This document shows, piece after piece, positions 27,776-38,074 of a stretch of DNA of 64,000 bases (positions are counted from its first letter, which is position 1; every line of letters begins with the position of its first letter). The position numbers and the translations under genes are program-made. The stretch lies in the NCBI GenBank assembly GCA_934408725.1, contig CAKRVB010000009.1, forward strand, positions 30,250-94,249. Direction: 5' to 3'. This stretch comes from an uncultured Marvinbryantia sp. (GTDB taxonomy: Bacteria > Bacillota > Clostridia > Lachnospirales > Lachnospiraceae). Below the pieces are notes generated by a model. That model saw only the letters and a program-made list of their open reading frames with translations, did not search any database and was not told where the DNA came from.

Positions 27776-28585
27776 ATGAAGCAGTTAATGACAATACCGT
27801 CAGAGTTTTATCAGAACAGAAAACTGATCTGGACGCTGGCGAAAAATGATTTCCGTACCAAATATGCAGGATCTTATCTGGGTATCATCTGGGCTTTTGT
27901 ACAGCCGGTAGTGACAGTGATGGTATACTGGTTTGTATTTGGCGTGGTACGACAGGGAGCACCAAAGGCGGTTCCATTTGTATTATGGCTGGTCTGTGGC
28001 CTGGTGCCGTGGTTTTTCTTTCAGGAAGCTCTGGTACAGAGTACCAATGCGTTGATAGAATATAGTTATCTGGTCAAAAAAGTAGTATTTAAGATCAGTA
28101 TTCTGCCGCTCATCAAAGTAATTGCGTCTTTGTTTGTGCACATTTTCTTTGTAGTATTTACGCTGGTGCTGTTTTGCTGCTATGGTTATTTCCCGGATCT
28201 GTATGTACTTCAGTTGCTATATTACAGTTTTTGTGCATTTGCACTGGTACTGTCTATGGCATATATTACCAGTGCAGTAGTGGTATTTTTCCGTGACCTG
28301 ACACATCTGATTACGATTCTGCTGCAGATTGGTATCTGGATGACACCGATTATGTGGGATTTTACAGATATGGGAATTTCGGAATCAGCTCTGGCTGCCA
28401 GAATCCTGAAGCTGAATCCGATGTATTATATTGTTTCCGGGTATCGGAATGCACTGATTGACAAACAGTGGTTCTGGGAGCATCCGGGAATGACCCTGTA
28501 TTTCTGGGCAGTGACAGTCATTCTGTTCGTGTTCGGGACAAGATTATTTCAGAAGTTAAAAGTACATTTTGCAGATGTGCTGTAA
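27776..28585 (+). CDS. Polysaccharide ABC exporter, permease (TagG/RgpC-like)
   Basis: The 269-residue protein has six membrane helices of the ABC-2 type and the family start RKLIWTLAKNDFRTKYAGSYLG, of which residues 16-32 form the conserved amphipathic entry helix; also IWAFVQPV and GVVRQGAPK. It moves undecaprenyl-linked teichoic acid or rhamnan across the membrane with the ATPase encoded next. It starts 4 bp after rfbD and is followed by its ATPase. Confidence 0.94.
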   Translation: MKQLMTIPSEFYQNRKLIWTLAKNDFRTKYAGSYLGIIWAFVQPVVTVMVYWFVFGVVRQGAPKAVPFVLWLVCGLVPWFFFQEALVQSTNALIEYSYLVKKVVFKISILPLIKVIASLFVHIFFVVFTLVLFCCYGYFPDLYVLQLLYYSFCAFALVLSMAYITSAVVVFFRDLTHLITILLQIGIWMTPIMWDFTDMGISESALAARILKLNPMYYIVSGYRNALIDKQWFWEHPGMTLYFWAVTVILFVFGTRLFQKLKVHFADVL

Positions 28586-28599
28586 GAGGTAGAAAAGAT

Positions 28600-29853
28600 A
28601 TGAGTGATGTGGCCATTTCGGTGGAACACCTGAGCAAACGATATAAATTATATGAAAAGCCATCTGACCGGCTGAAAGAAGCACTGGGAAGAAAGGTGAA
28701 TGTAAAAGAACACTATGCACTGCATGATGTGAACTTCCAGATTCAAAAGGGAGAATGTGTAGGAATTATTGGAACCAATGGATCCGGAAAGTCTACGGTA
28801 CTGAAGATCATCACCGGAGTGGTGAATCCTACGGAAGGCGAGGTAAAGGTAGATGGAAGAATTTCCGCACTGCTGGAGCTGGGAGCGGGATTCAATATGG
28901 AATATACCGGTCTGGAAAATATCTATCTGAATGGAACTATGATTGGATTTTCCAGAGAGGAAATTGACCAGAAACTGGATGATATCCTTTCTTTTGCTGA
29001 TATCGGAGAGTTTGTGCATCAGCCGGTGAAGACCTATTCCAGCGGAATGTTTGTCCGCCTGGCCTTTGCAGTAGCCATTAACATTGACCCGGAGATCCTG
29101 ATTGTTGATGAGGCACTTTCCGTAGGAGATGTATTTTTTCAGTCCAAATGTTACCGGAAGTTTGAAGAATTCAAGAAGATGGGAAAAACCATTGTGTTTG
29201 TCAGTCATGATCTGGGCAGTATCAGTCGTTACTGCGACCGTGTCATACTATTGAACAAGGGCGTGATTCTGGACAGTGGCAATCCCAAAGAGATGATCAA
29301 TCTGTACAAGAAAGTACTGGTGCAGATGGATGGCGAAAAGAATAAAGTGGCAGGAACAGAAAAAAAAGGTGTATTCGAGCGTCCGTTCAGCCGAAATCCC
29401 AATGTATTGGAATATGGAGGGCAGGAAGCAGAAATCGTGGATTTTACCATAGAAGATGAAAATGGACTGGCGGGAAATACTATTGAAAAAATGACACCAT
29501 TTACCATTAAATATAAAGTAGTTTTCCATGAGGATGTAAATGCACCGATTTATACGTTCACGATCAAGGATCTGAAAGGAACTGAGATCACCGGTACGAA
29601 TACCATGTATGAAAGGGTAACGATCGAACCGAAGAAAAAGGGAGACAGCCAGATTGTCAGCTTTACCCAGACCATGAACCTGCAGGGCGGCGAGTACCTT
29701 TTGTCTATCAGCTGTACCGGATACGAGAATGGAGAATTCAACGTGTACCACAGGCTATACGATGTGTGCAGTATTTCTGTGGTATCCGATAAAAATACCG
29801 TTGGATTTTATGATATGGATTCAGAGATAACAGTACAGGACAGCGGAGAATAA
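28600..29853 (+). CDS. Polysaccharide ABC exporter, ATPase with Wzt-like C-terminal domain
   Basis: The 417-residue protein has an ABC domain (Walker A GTNGSGKS, signature YSSGMFVRLAFA, Walker B ILIVDEALSVGD) and a C-terminal beta-sandwich of about 150 residues (from EAEIVDFTIEDENG) like the carbohydrate-binding domain of Wzt. In Wzt-type systems this domain recognises a terminal modification of the chain before export. A methyltransferase and kinase-like domain follow in the next gene, which fits chain-end capping. Start ATG 28600 is chosen over an in-frame site inside the permease gene. Confidence 0.94.
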   Translation: MSDVAISVEHLSKRYKLYEKPSDRLKEALGRKVNVKEHYALHDVNFQIQKGECVGIIGTNGSGKSTVLKIITGVVNPTEGEVKVDGRISALLELGAGFNMEYTGLENIYLNGTMIGFSREEIDQKLDDILSFADIGEFVHQPVKTYSSGMFVRLAFAVAINIDPEILIVDEALSVGDVFFQSKCYRKFEEFKKMGKTIVFVSHDLGSISRYCDRVILLNKGVILDSGNPKEMINLYKKVLVQMDGEKNKVAGTEKKGVFERPFSRNPNVLEYGGQEAEIVDFTIEDENGLAGNTIEKMTPFTIKYKVVFHEDVNAPIYTFTIKDLKGTEITGTNTMYERVTIEPKKKGDSQIVSFTQTMNLQGGEYLLSISCTGYENGEFNVYHRLYDVCSISVVSDKNTVGFYDMDSEITVQDSGE

Positions 29854-29856
29854 AGA

Positions 29857-32800
29857 ATGAGAAGTAAGATTGGTAAGGTAGTCATAGATGCGACTTATGG
29901 CCTGCAGATGTCTGAGCAGGTAACCGAAGAAGAAAGAAAAATAGAAGAGATTGTTTCCAACTGTCAGGAAAATGAATACAATGCCAAAATTGCCCAGGAG
30001 AAAAACTGGGCTATTTTGTTTTCCCTGTCCCATATAAGAGGAAATGCGGTAGAGTGGCTTCCTGTTTCACAGGGAGAAAAAGTTCTGGAGATTGGCTCTG
30101 GTTATGGAGCGCTTACATCAGTTCTGGTGGAAAAATCAGGCTTTGTAACCTGTGTGGAACCCTCTCCGATAAAAAATAAGATCAATGCACAGCGCAATCG
30201 AAACAGGGAAGAAATTGAGATCTGCCAGGGAAACTGGATGGAAGTATCTCCACATCTGAAAAAAACATATGACTGGATTTTTTTGATGGATGCATGGGGG
30301 GAAGCAGCAAGCTGGATCGATGGAGCAAATCCATGGGCGGAACTGCTGAAAAGTGTAAAAGAGTACCTGGCACCGGGTGGAAGAATTGTGCTGGCGTCGG
30401 ATAACCGTCTGGGTCTGCGATATTTTGCCGGGTGCAGAGAACCCTATTCTCAGGAATACTTCCGTGGCATAGAAGGATATGCGGAAAATGCCGGAAAGAA
30501 GACATTTTCCCGTCCGGAGATGGAACAGGTGATACATTTGGCAGGATTGGAACAGATAGAGTTTTATTATCCATATCCGGATTACCATCTGCCAATGACG
30601 ATTTATTCAGACGAACATCTGCCAAAAGTAGGAGAACTTTGGGATAATCTGCGTAATTTTGATCAGGAGAGATATCTTTTCTTTGATGAGATGAAGGCAT
30701 TTGATCAGATTATTAAGGATGGATTGTTCCCGGTATTTTCGAATTCCTTTCTGGCCGTTATCCGGGCAGAAAAAGAACAGGTACCGCAGGCACGAACCAT
30801 TTTTTCCAAATATTCCAATGAGCGGGCAAGAGCGTTTGCCATCCGTACAGATATCTGGAAGGATGAAGAGGGTATCCGCCATGCCGGGAAGGCAGCCTGT
30901 AATCCGGAAGGACGCAGACATATAGATCAGCTGCCGATCTGGATGGAACAGCTGACGAAGGTCTATAAAGATGTGGGGATTACCATGAATACCTGTCATC
31001 TGGGAGATGAGAGAATTGAGATCGATTTTCTGAAAGGTCAGACGCTGGAAGAAAAGATGGATCATTTCCTTCTGGAAGGAAAGGCAGAAGATGCCATCAG
31101 AGAACTGATGCGTTACATTCAGGCAGTGCGTCAGGCAGGCAGCAGCCAGAAATTCTATGTGACACCAGAGTTTGAGCAGGTATTTGGACCGGTATTGCTG
31201 CCAGATGGACTGACATGCGGTGCAGTCACAGATATCGATATGGTGGCCGGAAATGCTATTTGTTGTGAGCAGGGCTGGGTTCATATGGATTATGAATGGT
31301 CTTTTGACTTTCCGATACCAGTGAATTATGTCATTTACCGAATTATTCAGAATTATCTCTATGGAAATGTGGAGAGAAAAGCACTGAACAAGGAATTGCT
31401 GTATAAAAGAGCAGGTCTGACAGAACAGGAGATTGCACAGTATACGGATATGGAAGCAGCATTCCAGCATTATATTACCGGAAAGCATGTGCCGCTGCGG
31501 TATATGTATGAAGAAATTTCACCTGGATGTGTGAATTTCCAGGCGGAAGAGGCGCACCGAAAGGCAGTTGCCCTGGCCAACGCCCAGGCGAATAAAGGAA
31601 TTGAAGTATTTGTAGATACCTTTGAGATTGCCATGACTGGAATTCATGTGAACGGATGGGCGGTCAGCAAGGCGGATAAACAGGTCAGCTTTACCTTACT
31701 GGATGAGCAGGGCAGAGAACTGGAGACAGTCAGGACAGAATATTTGTACCGCCGGGATGTGGTAGATCAGTTCAAACTAAGCGGCAAGAACAGTAAAGCA
31801 GGATTTCATCTGGAATGCAGACTACCAGAAGCGGTTCAGAAAAATCGAAAGTTTACACTGGTGGCCAGAGATGGCAGCAGTGAGGTGCAGTTCCCGATAC
31901 CTGTAGAAAAGCTGCGGATTAAGCAGAGCAGGATCGGAAAAAAGCTGATGGATCTTCGGGGAGCAAAAGATACCATATCCTATATTGCACCTCATGAGAT
32001 GGGACTGTTTGGTGAGTCTGACAGTTATCGAGTGGAAAATCAGCGTTTTGATACCTGGAGAATGGCACATCAGTTTACCGAAAGGCAGCGGATCAGTCAG
32101 CAGAAAACAGTTTTTGCAGAGAATCCAAAGATCAGTGTGATCCTGCCAGTAAGAGATGGACAGACAAAGGCAGCTGCAGAGACACTGGAAAGCATACGTC
32201 ATCAGACGGTAGCGAACTGGGAAGTGCTGATGGTCAGCGAAAAGAAGCTGAAAAAAGAGGATGAAAAAGTACGGGGAATTATAGTAGAAGCAGATGCGGA
32301 TCTGGGAGCCCGTATGGAAGCCGGAAGAAAGCAGGGAAAAGGAGAATGGCTGCTGTTTATGGAACCGGGAGATATCCTGGAACCGGGGGCATTTTACCAG
32401 ATCTGTCAGAAAATCAACCGGGAAATGAACGTAAAACTGATCTATTCAGATTCAGATAAAATAGATCCCGAGACACACACCATTTTTGAACCACAATTTA
32501 AGCCGGATGACAGTCCATATACTTTGCAAAGTGGCAACTATATTGGAAGCAGTATCTGGATCCATGACAAACTGGCAGAAGAGGTGGGAGGTATCCGGGA
32601 AGGATATGGCAGTCAGCCACTGTATGATCTGATCCTGCGCTGCAGAGAGAAAACAGATCAGGTATCCCACATCAGCGAGATCCTGTATCATGAGAGCAGC
32701 CAGATGGAGAGAGATCTGAAAGGCAGACAGGAGCTGTGCAGAAAATGGGATGATGGAAAACGGGTGCTGGAAAGTTATTATGCAGCAGCACAGATCCAGG

Positions 32801-33711
32801 CACAGGTGACCTGGGCCAATTATCCACTGCGCTACCGGGTGAAATGGCAGGTACAGGGGAATCCAGGGGTATCCATTATTATTCCAAACCAGGATCATAT
32901 TGCAGATCTGGAGCAATGCCTCAGATCTATACAGAAAAAGACTACCTATACCAATTATGAAGTGCTGGTAGTAGAAAATAACAGCCGTCAGCCACAGACA
33001 TTTGCCTGGTATGAGAAGATGCTGCAAAGATATGAGAAGGTAAAACTTTTGAAGTGGGAGAAGGAATTTAATTATTCTGCCATCAACAATTTTGCAGCAA
33101 AGCAGGCAAAAGGAGAGTATCTGATTTTCTTAAATAATGATACTGAAATCCTCACACCGGACTGGATTCAGGAGATGCTGTCTGTATGTCAGCAGAAAAA
33201 AGTAGGAGTAGTAGGGGCAAAGCTCTATTACCCGGATGATACCATCCAACATGCAGGGGTGATACTGGGACTGAGCAATATTGCAGGACATCTGTTTGTG
33301 AAAGAGCCTGGCAATATCAGTGGATACATGGGAAGAGCCTGTACCATGCAGAATTTAAGTGCGGTAACGGCGGCCTGTATGATGGCATCAGCTGAAATAT
33401 TCCGCAAAGTAGGCGGATTTGAAGAAAAACTACAGGTAGCCCTGAATGATGTAGACTTCTGTATGAAAGTCCAGGAAGCCGGAGAAATGGTTGTATTTCA
33501 GCCGGAGGCAGAACTGTATCACTATGAATCCAAGTCCAGAGGACTGGAGGATACACCGGAGAAAAAGGCACGCTATGACCGAGAGGTGGCTTATTTTCGT
33601 GGAAGGTGGAAGGAGGTACTGGAAAAAGGAGATCCGTATTATAATGTGAATCTTTCCCGTACCACCTGGAACTGTACCTTCCGAATTCCGCCGGCAGCAG
33701 AGAGAGAATAG
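29857..33711 (+). CDS. Methyltransferase - kinase-like - double GT2 fusion protein
   Basis: This 1284-residue protein appears to contain: a class I SAM methyltransferase (motif I VLEIGSGYGALT at 77-88, residues 1-300); a degenerate kinase-like domain (about 310-560) with FLKGQTLEE hinge-like sequence, catalytic-loop-like DMVAGN (461-466, D-x4-N) and metal-loop-like DYEW (478-481), reminiscent of choline-kinase/APH folds; a beta-rich linker; a first GT2-like domain that has lost its DxD (WLLFMEPGDIL); and a complete C-terminal GT2 domain (IIIPNQDHIADL, NNDTEI, LYHYESKSRG). Next to a Wzt-type ATPase, it could cap the chain with methyl or phosphate groups and add sugars. The kinase call is my inference from motif spacing. 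Confidence 0.85.
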   Translation: MRSKIGKVVIDATYGLQMSEQVTEEERKIEEIVSNCQENEYNAKIAQEKNWAILFSLSHIRGNAVEWLPVSQGEKVLEIGSGYGALTSVLVEKSGFVTCVEPSPIKNKINAQRNRNREEIEICQGNWMEVSPHLKKTYDWIFLMDAWGEAASWIDGANPWAELLKSVKEYLAPGGRIVLASDNRLGLRYFAGCREPYSQEYFRGIEGYAENAGKKTFSRPEMEQVIHLAGLEQIEFYYPYPDYHLPMTIYSDEHLPKVGELWDNLRNFDQERYLFFDEMKAFDQIIKDGLFPVFSNSFLAVIRAEKEQVPQARTIFSKYSNERARAFAIRTDIWKDEEGIRHAGKAACNPEGRRHIDQLPIWMEQLTKVYKDVGITMNTCHLGDERIEIDFLKGQTLEEKMDHFLLEGKAEDAIRELMRYIQAVRQAGSSQKFYVTPEFEQVFGPVLLPDGLTCGAVTDIDMVAGNAICCEQGWVHMDYEWSFDFPIPVNYVIYRIIQNYLYGNVERKALNKELLYKRAGLTEQEIAQYTDMEAAFQHYITGKHVPLRYMYEEISPGCVNFQAEEAHRKAVALANAQANKGIEVFVDTFEIAMTGIHVNGWAVSKADKQVSFTLLDEQGRELETVRTEYLYRRDVVDQFKLSGKNSKAGFHLECRLPEAVQKNRKFTLVARDGSSEVQFPIPVEKLRIKQSRIGKKLMDLRGAKDTISYIAPHEMGLFGESDSYRVENQRFDTWRMAHQFTERQRISQQKTVFAENPKISVILPVRDGQTKAAAETLESIRHQTVANWEVLMVSEKKLKKEDEKVRGIIVEADADLGARMEAGRKQGKGEWLLFMEPGDILEPGAFYQICQKINREMNVKLIYSDSDKIDPETHTIFEPQFKPDDSPYTLQSGNYIGSSIWIHDKLAEEVGGIREGYGSQPLYDLILRCREKTDQVSHISEILYHESSQMERDLKGRQELCRKWDDGKRVLESYYAAAQIQAQVTWANYPLRYRVKWQVQGNPGVSIIIPNQDHIADLEQCLRSIQKKTTYTNYEVLVVENNSRQPQTFAWYEKMLQRYEKVKLLKWEKEFNYSAINNFAAKQAKGEYLIFLNNDTEILTPDWIQEMLSVCQQKKVGVVGAKLYYPDDTIQHAGVILGLSNIAGHLFVKEPGNISGYMGRACTMQNLSAVTAACMMASAEIFRKVGGFEEKLQVALNDVDFCMKVQEAGEMVVFQPEAELYHYESKSRGLEDTPEKKARYDREVAYFRGRWKEVLEKGDPYYNVNLSRTTWNCTFRIPPAAERE

Positions 33712-33740
33712 TAATCAACAAAAGGAGCACAGGCGTTACG

Positions 33741-35348
33741 ATGTCAGATCTGAAGAAAAAACTGGATAAAGGAATCGCATATCTGAAACGAAACGGTGTG
33801 CGTAAGACAATCTGCCGGGCGGGACGAAAAGCCGTTCTGTCCAGAGAAGTTTCCTATGAGGCATGGCTGAAAGGGCATGTGGCAGATGAAAAAGAACTGG
33901 AAAGACAGAAAAAAGCGGTAGCAGAGCATCCAGTGAAAGTGGCAATATGGCTGTTCCCGGCAGCCGGACCGGATAGTCCGACTCTGGAGAGTCTGATGTG
34001 TCAGAGCGCAGGCAGATTCCCGATTTTTACAGCCAGAGAGCTGCAGCAGCAGACGGAAGCTGCCGGATGGAAGCAGGAGGAATATGTTCTGCTGATCCGT
34101 GAAGGAACGCTGCTTCGCCCGGAGGCAGTCTATGAGATGACAAAAGAAGCTGCAAAACAGAAAAGATCCGCGGTACTGTATGCGGATCATGATGTGACCG
34201 GAGCAGATGGACATCTGAAGTGTCCGTTTTGCAAGCCGGATTATGATCCGGTATGGCAGAAGCAGCAGAATTATATGGGAAGTGTGCTTCTGGTGGAGCG
34301 GACGATAGCAGAGAAAATGGAGCAGTGGCTTCTGGTGCAGGATCCGGATTTTGTTCTGACAGGAACAGAAAAATTTTGGAGGGCGCTTCTGGCTCAGGCA
34401 GTTCAGTCAGCCAGAGAAGTGATTCATCTGCCGGCCCTGCTGTATCATGTCAGTGAAACACTGGAAGCGGAAATGGCAGAGCTGTCACCAGTTTCCCAAA
34501 TAGATGGCCGAAAGAGAAATCCACTTTTGTCTGTGATTATTCCCAATAAAGATCATATCGAAGACCTGAGACTCTGCGTGGAGAGTCTTCTGGAACAGGG
34601 GGGATATGAATCTCTGGAGATCCTGATTGTAGAAAACAACAGTGAGGAGGAGGCTACCTTTCAGGGATATGAAGAAATGAAGAAGGCGGATGAAAGAATC
34701 CGGCTGTTGAACTGGAGTGGTGTCTTTAATTATTCGGCAATTAACAATGATGCGGCGAAAAAAGCACATGGAGAGTATCTGTTGTTTCTGAATAACGATA
34801 CAAAAATAAAAGAACCGGGAGCCTTGCGGGAACTGATGGATTGTATACAGAGAGAAAAAGCCGGTGCAGCAGGAGCAAGACTTCTTTATGGCGATCTGAC
34901 CATCCAGCATGCAGGTGTAGTGCTTGGATACGGAGGAATTGCGGGACATGCCTTTGAAGGTATGTCGCAGACAGAATATGAGAATCTGCGTTATGCGAAG
35001 GTGATTCGGCAGATGTCGGCGGTGACGGCTGCCTGTATGTTGGTGGACCGCAGGGCATTTGAACAAATCGGGGGATTTACAGAAGAGCTGGGAGTAGCTT
35101 ATAATGACATTGATCTTTGCATGAAGCTGAGAAAAGCAGGCTGGATGATACTGTATGATCCGGCGGCACAGATGTATCACTACGAATCCCAGACCAGGGG
35201 ATTTGAAATGAGCACAGAGAAAGCAGAACGTGTAAAGCGGGAGGCAGAGTATTTCTGTCAGACATGGAAAGAGGAACTTCACGGGGGAGATCCATTTTAT
35301 AATGCCAGTCTTACGCTGGAAAAACCAGATTTTTCCCTGAAAAGATAA
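33741..35348 (+). CDS. Large GT2 protein with degenerate first domain
   Basis: The 535-residue protein resembles the C-terminal part of the preceding giant enzyme. Residues about 60-250 match the first GT domain of this protein type but lack its acidic metal residues (YVLLIREGTLLRP instead of LDHDDTLEP). Residues 255-535 are an active-looking GT2 (SVIIPNKDHIEDL, ENNSEEEA, LFLNNDTKI, YNDIDLCMKL, MYHYESQTRG). It is probably a rhamnan- or heteroglycan-elongating transferase. The gene lies 30 bp after its neighbour with AAAGGAG about 14 bp before the ATG. Confidence 0.88.
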   Translation: MSDLKKKLDKGIAYLKRNGVRKTICRAGRKAVLSREVSYEAWLKGHVADEKELERQKKAVAEHPVKVAIWLFPAAGPDSPTLESLMCQSAGRFPIFTARELQQQTEAAGWKQEEYVLLIREGTLLRPEAVYEMTKEAAKQKRSAVLYADHDVTGADGHLKCPFCKPDYDPVWQKQQNYMGSVLLVERTIAEKMEQWLLVQDPDFVLTGTEKFWRALLAQAVQSAREVIHLPALLYHVSETLEAEMAELSPVSQIDGRKRNPLLSVIIPNKDHIEDLRLCVESLLEQGGYESLEILIVENNSEEEATFQGYEEMKKADERIRLLNWSGVFNYSAINNDAAKKAHGEYLLFLNNDTKIKEPGALRELMDCIQREKAGAAGARLLYGDLTIQHAGVVLGYGGIAGHAFEGMSQTEYENLRYAKVIRQMSAVTAACMLVDRRAFEQIGGFTEELGVAYNDIDLCMKLRKAGWMILYDPAAQMYHYESQTRGFEMSTEKAERVKREAEYFCQTWKEELHGGDPFYNASLTLEKPDFSLKR

Positions 35349-35368
35349 AATCGGAGGAGAAGTATCAG

Positions 35369-38074
35369 ATGAAAAATGAAAGAATCAATCGCAATACCAT
35401 TCTGCTGATGTGGTTTTTGGTGGGACTGGGTTGCCTCTATATTTTCCATATGTACGTCATCGGCAATTATACCATTGCTTTTTACGATGTAGGTACCGAT
35501 GGAAAAGATCAGTATATTATGTGGTATAACGGAATTGTAAACAGTCTGCGGGATGGCAATTTTTCTCCGTGGGATTTCCGAAACGGGTTCGGTATGAATA
35601 CCATGGGACACCACCTGACGGAGCCGTTCCTGATTCCAATCTATATACTGGGTGTGATCTTCGGACCGGAGCATATCACCTGGTATATGGTGTGGATGGA
35701 GATCTTCCGTATTTTTGTAGCGGCAACGCTGTGTTACTGGTATCTGTCAGAATTTGATTTCAGTGAGAGGTCCAAGCTGATTGCTGCCGTGATCTATGCA
35801 TTCAACAGCTACATGATGGTGTGGGGACAGCATTATGCACTGGGAAGTTCTGTAGTATATTTCCCTGCGATCCTGATTTTTGCAGAACGTGTTGTAAAGA
35901 AGAAAAAGTTCAGCATCGGACTTTGCCTGATCAGCTGTCTGGCCATGCTCAGCAGTTTTTATCAGGGTTATATGTGTATGTTTGGCGGCGGCGCCTATAT
36001 TTGTATTCGTATCCTGATGCAGGAGAAGGAGACGATCCGGGAAAGAGGAAAGGCTTTCTTTGCCGGGGCAGGCGCTATGATTCTTGGGGTTCTGATGTCT
36101 GCATGGCGTTTTTTCCCATCCGCAGCAGCGCAGGTTGGTTCCAGCGAGCGTATGGCAGCAAAGCAGTCTCTGGTGGAACGTCTGTTCCATATCAAGCTGT
36201 GGAGTACGGGCATTAATAAGTCTATTATCTACCGTCTGTTTTCCAGCTGTATTCAGGGAAACGGAAATGAGACATATGTAGGATCCCGGAACTTTTATGA
36301 AGATCCGGAACTGTTCTTTTCTACCTTATTTATTATTCTGCTGATTCAGTATCTGGTATGCATTCCAAAACAGAAGGGCAGCAGACGCAGTAAATGTATG
36401 CAGTATCTCTGTGTGATCCTTTGTACAGCAAGTGTTGTGATTACGAATGTGACTACTTTATTTAATGGTTTGTACGGTCCGTTTTTCCGTCACACCTTCG
36501 TACTGATGCCGGTGTTTGCCGTGATGGTATGTCTGGTGCTGGATCGGATCTTGAAGGAAAAACAGTTAAATATGCCGGCACTGATCATTTCTGTACTGAT
36601 GATTACTGCAGTCTACATGAAGGCTTACCGGATCCTGCCGGAACAGCAGTTCAAAGATAATGCGATGATTCTGTGGCTGACCGGACTTGGGATGGCAGCC
36701 CTGTTATGGATGTACTGTAAGAATAAATTCCTGGATGGAAAGACCTGCTATACTTTACTGGTACTGGTCGTGACGATCAATATCGTGTCAGATTCTTATC
36801 TGTGTTACAATGATCGTGTAGCATTGCCAAAGAATCATCCGGAATATTTTTCAGAGACCTATCACTCTGATGTCAATGCAGCACTGGACTGGCTGGAAGC
36901 CAATGATGATACTTTCTATCGCGTGGAAAAAGATTATTTTACCGCATCCAGCTGTTTTGATTCTCTGGCACAGGATTATCGTGGCATCAGTGCTTACAAT
37001 TCCAATCAGAATGCGGATATCAAAGAATTTGTAGCACAGATCTGGCCACAGCTAAATCATGAAAGGGATGTGAACCATATTCAGTTTATGAATGCTCTGT
37101 GGGACAGCACATTTGCCGGACTGACGGATGTTAAATATATTTTATCCAAGTCTGGAGATATGGATGTGGATGGATACGAACTGATTCATCAGGAGGGTGC
37201 GGTCTATATATACCAGAATACCAGAACACAGTCACTTGGCAAGTTCTTTGCACAGACCATGACTCAGGAACAGTACGAAGCAAATCAGGACAGCCTGAAT
37301 ACCAGAGCATTGCTGACGGATACTCTGATTCTGGAAGATGAAAATGAAAAAACATTAACAGATTCTGAAATAAAAACATATGAAAAGCAGGAAATCAGTG
37401 GTATACTGACAAATAACAGCAGTACTGTTTATGAAACAGATGTACAGGAAGATGGCAAGTCCGCACCATTTGTAGTAGAACTGAATCTGGATCAGAGCAG
37501 GCGGGCTGCATATGAATCTGCTATTCTGGAATTCACCATGCAGGCCGAGAAACGAACTGTTGTGACCGTGCAGATCAATGATGGATACAGTCATGATTAT
37601 GTACATAACTGGGAGACTGAACGGAAGGTGCATATCGAACTTCCAGAGGATGCACAGAAGGTGACACTGACTGTGGAGAATCCAACTGGTTATATCCGGA
37701 TCAGTGATGTGCAGGTATATGGCACGGAAAAAGAACCGGCATTTTCCGATCAGGCGGAGATTACCGTGGAAGCACCGAAAAAAGACAGCCTTCTGAGTGG
37801 GCATATCAGCGCTAAAGAAGACGGTTATGTGATGCTGGCAGTTCCGAATGAGAATGGCTGGAGTGTAACTCTGAACGGAGAAAAGCAGGAACTGTCCAAT
37901 GGAGATTATGGATTTATCAGTTTTCCGGTGAAAGCGGGAGAATATGATATGACGGTAAAATTTACCGCACCACTGCTTCGACTTGGGGTAGTAGTTAGTA
38001 TAATCAGCACATTGATATTTATCAGTGTGGTGATTGTGATAAAAAAACGGGAGAACATAAGGAGAAAGAAATGA
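35369..38074 (+). CDS. YfhO-family polytopic membrane protein (GT-C)
   Basis: The 901-residue protein has about 12 membrane helices in its first 480 residues, then a large extracytoplasmic region and a last helix near the C-terminus. The DVGTDGKDQYIMWYNG segment after the first helix and SPWDFRNGFGMNT match the first loop of YfhO proteins, which put sugars on lipoteichoic or wall polymers outside the cell using undecaprenyl-linked donors. The GtrB-like enzyme at 25874 could supply the donor. The stop overlaps the rffA-like gene by 4 bp. Confidence 0.9.
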   Translation: MKNERINRNTILLMWFLVGLGCLYIFHMYVIGNYTIAFYDVGTDGKDQYIMWYNGIVNSLRDGNFSPWDFRNGFGMNTMGHHLTEPFLIPIYILGVIFGPEHITWYMVWMEIFRIFVAATLCYWYLSEFDFSERSKLIAAVIYAFNSYMMVWGQHYALGSSVVYFPAILIFAERVVKKKKFSIGLCLISCLAMLSSFYQGYMCMFGGGAYICIRILMQEKETIRERGKAFFAGAGAMILGVLMSAWRFFPSAAAQVGSSERMAAKQSLVERLFHIKLWSTGINKSIIYRLFSSCIQGNGNETYVGSRNFYEDPELFFSTLFIILLIQYLVCIPKQKGSRRSKCMQYLCVILCTASVVITNVTTLFNGLYGPFFRHTFVLMPVFAVMVCLVLDRILKEKQLNMPALIISVLMITAVYMKAYRILPEQQFKDNAMILWLTGLGMAALLWMYCKNKFLDGKTCYTLLVLVVTINIVSDSYLCYNDRVALPKNHPEYFSETYHSDVNAALDWLEANDDTFYRVEKDYFTASSCFDSLAQDYRGISAYNSNQNADIKEFVAQIWPQLNHERDVNHIQFMNALWDSTFAGLTDVKYILSKSGDMDVDGYELIHQEGAVYIYQNTRTQSLGKFFAQTMTQEQYEANQDSLNTRALLTDTLILEDENEKTLTDSEIKTYEKQEISGILTNNSSTVYETDVQEDGKSAPFVVELNLDQSRRAAYESAILEFTMQAEKRTVVTVQINDGYSHDYVHNWETERKVHIELPEDAQKVTLTVENPTGYIRISDVQVYGTEKEPAFSDQAEITVEAPKKDSLLSGHISAKEDGYVMLAVPNENGWSVTLNGEKQELSNGDYGFISFPVKAGEYDMTVKFTAPLLRLGVVVSIISTLIFISVVIVIKKRENIRRKK

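Noticed and set aside
30607..31488. 293-codon minus-strand frame inside the giant fusion gene
   Set aside because: Shadow frame without ribosome site or protein-like features.
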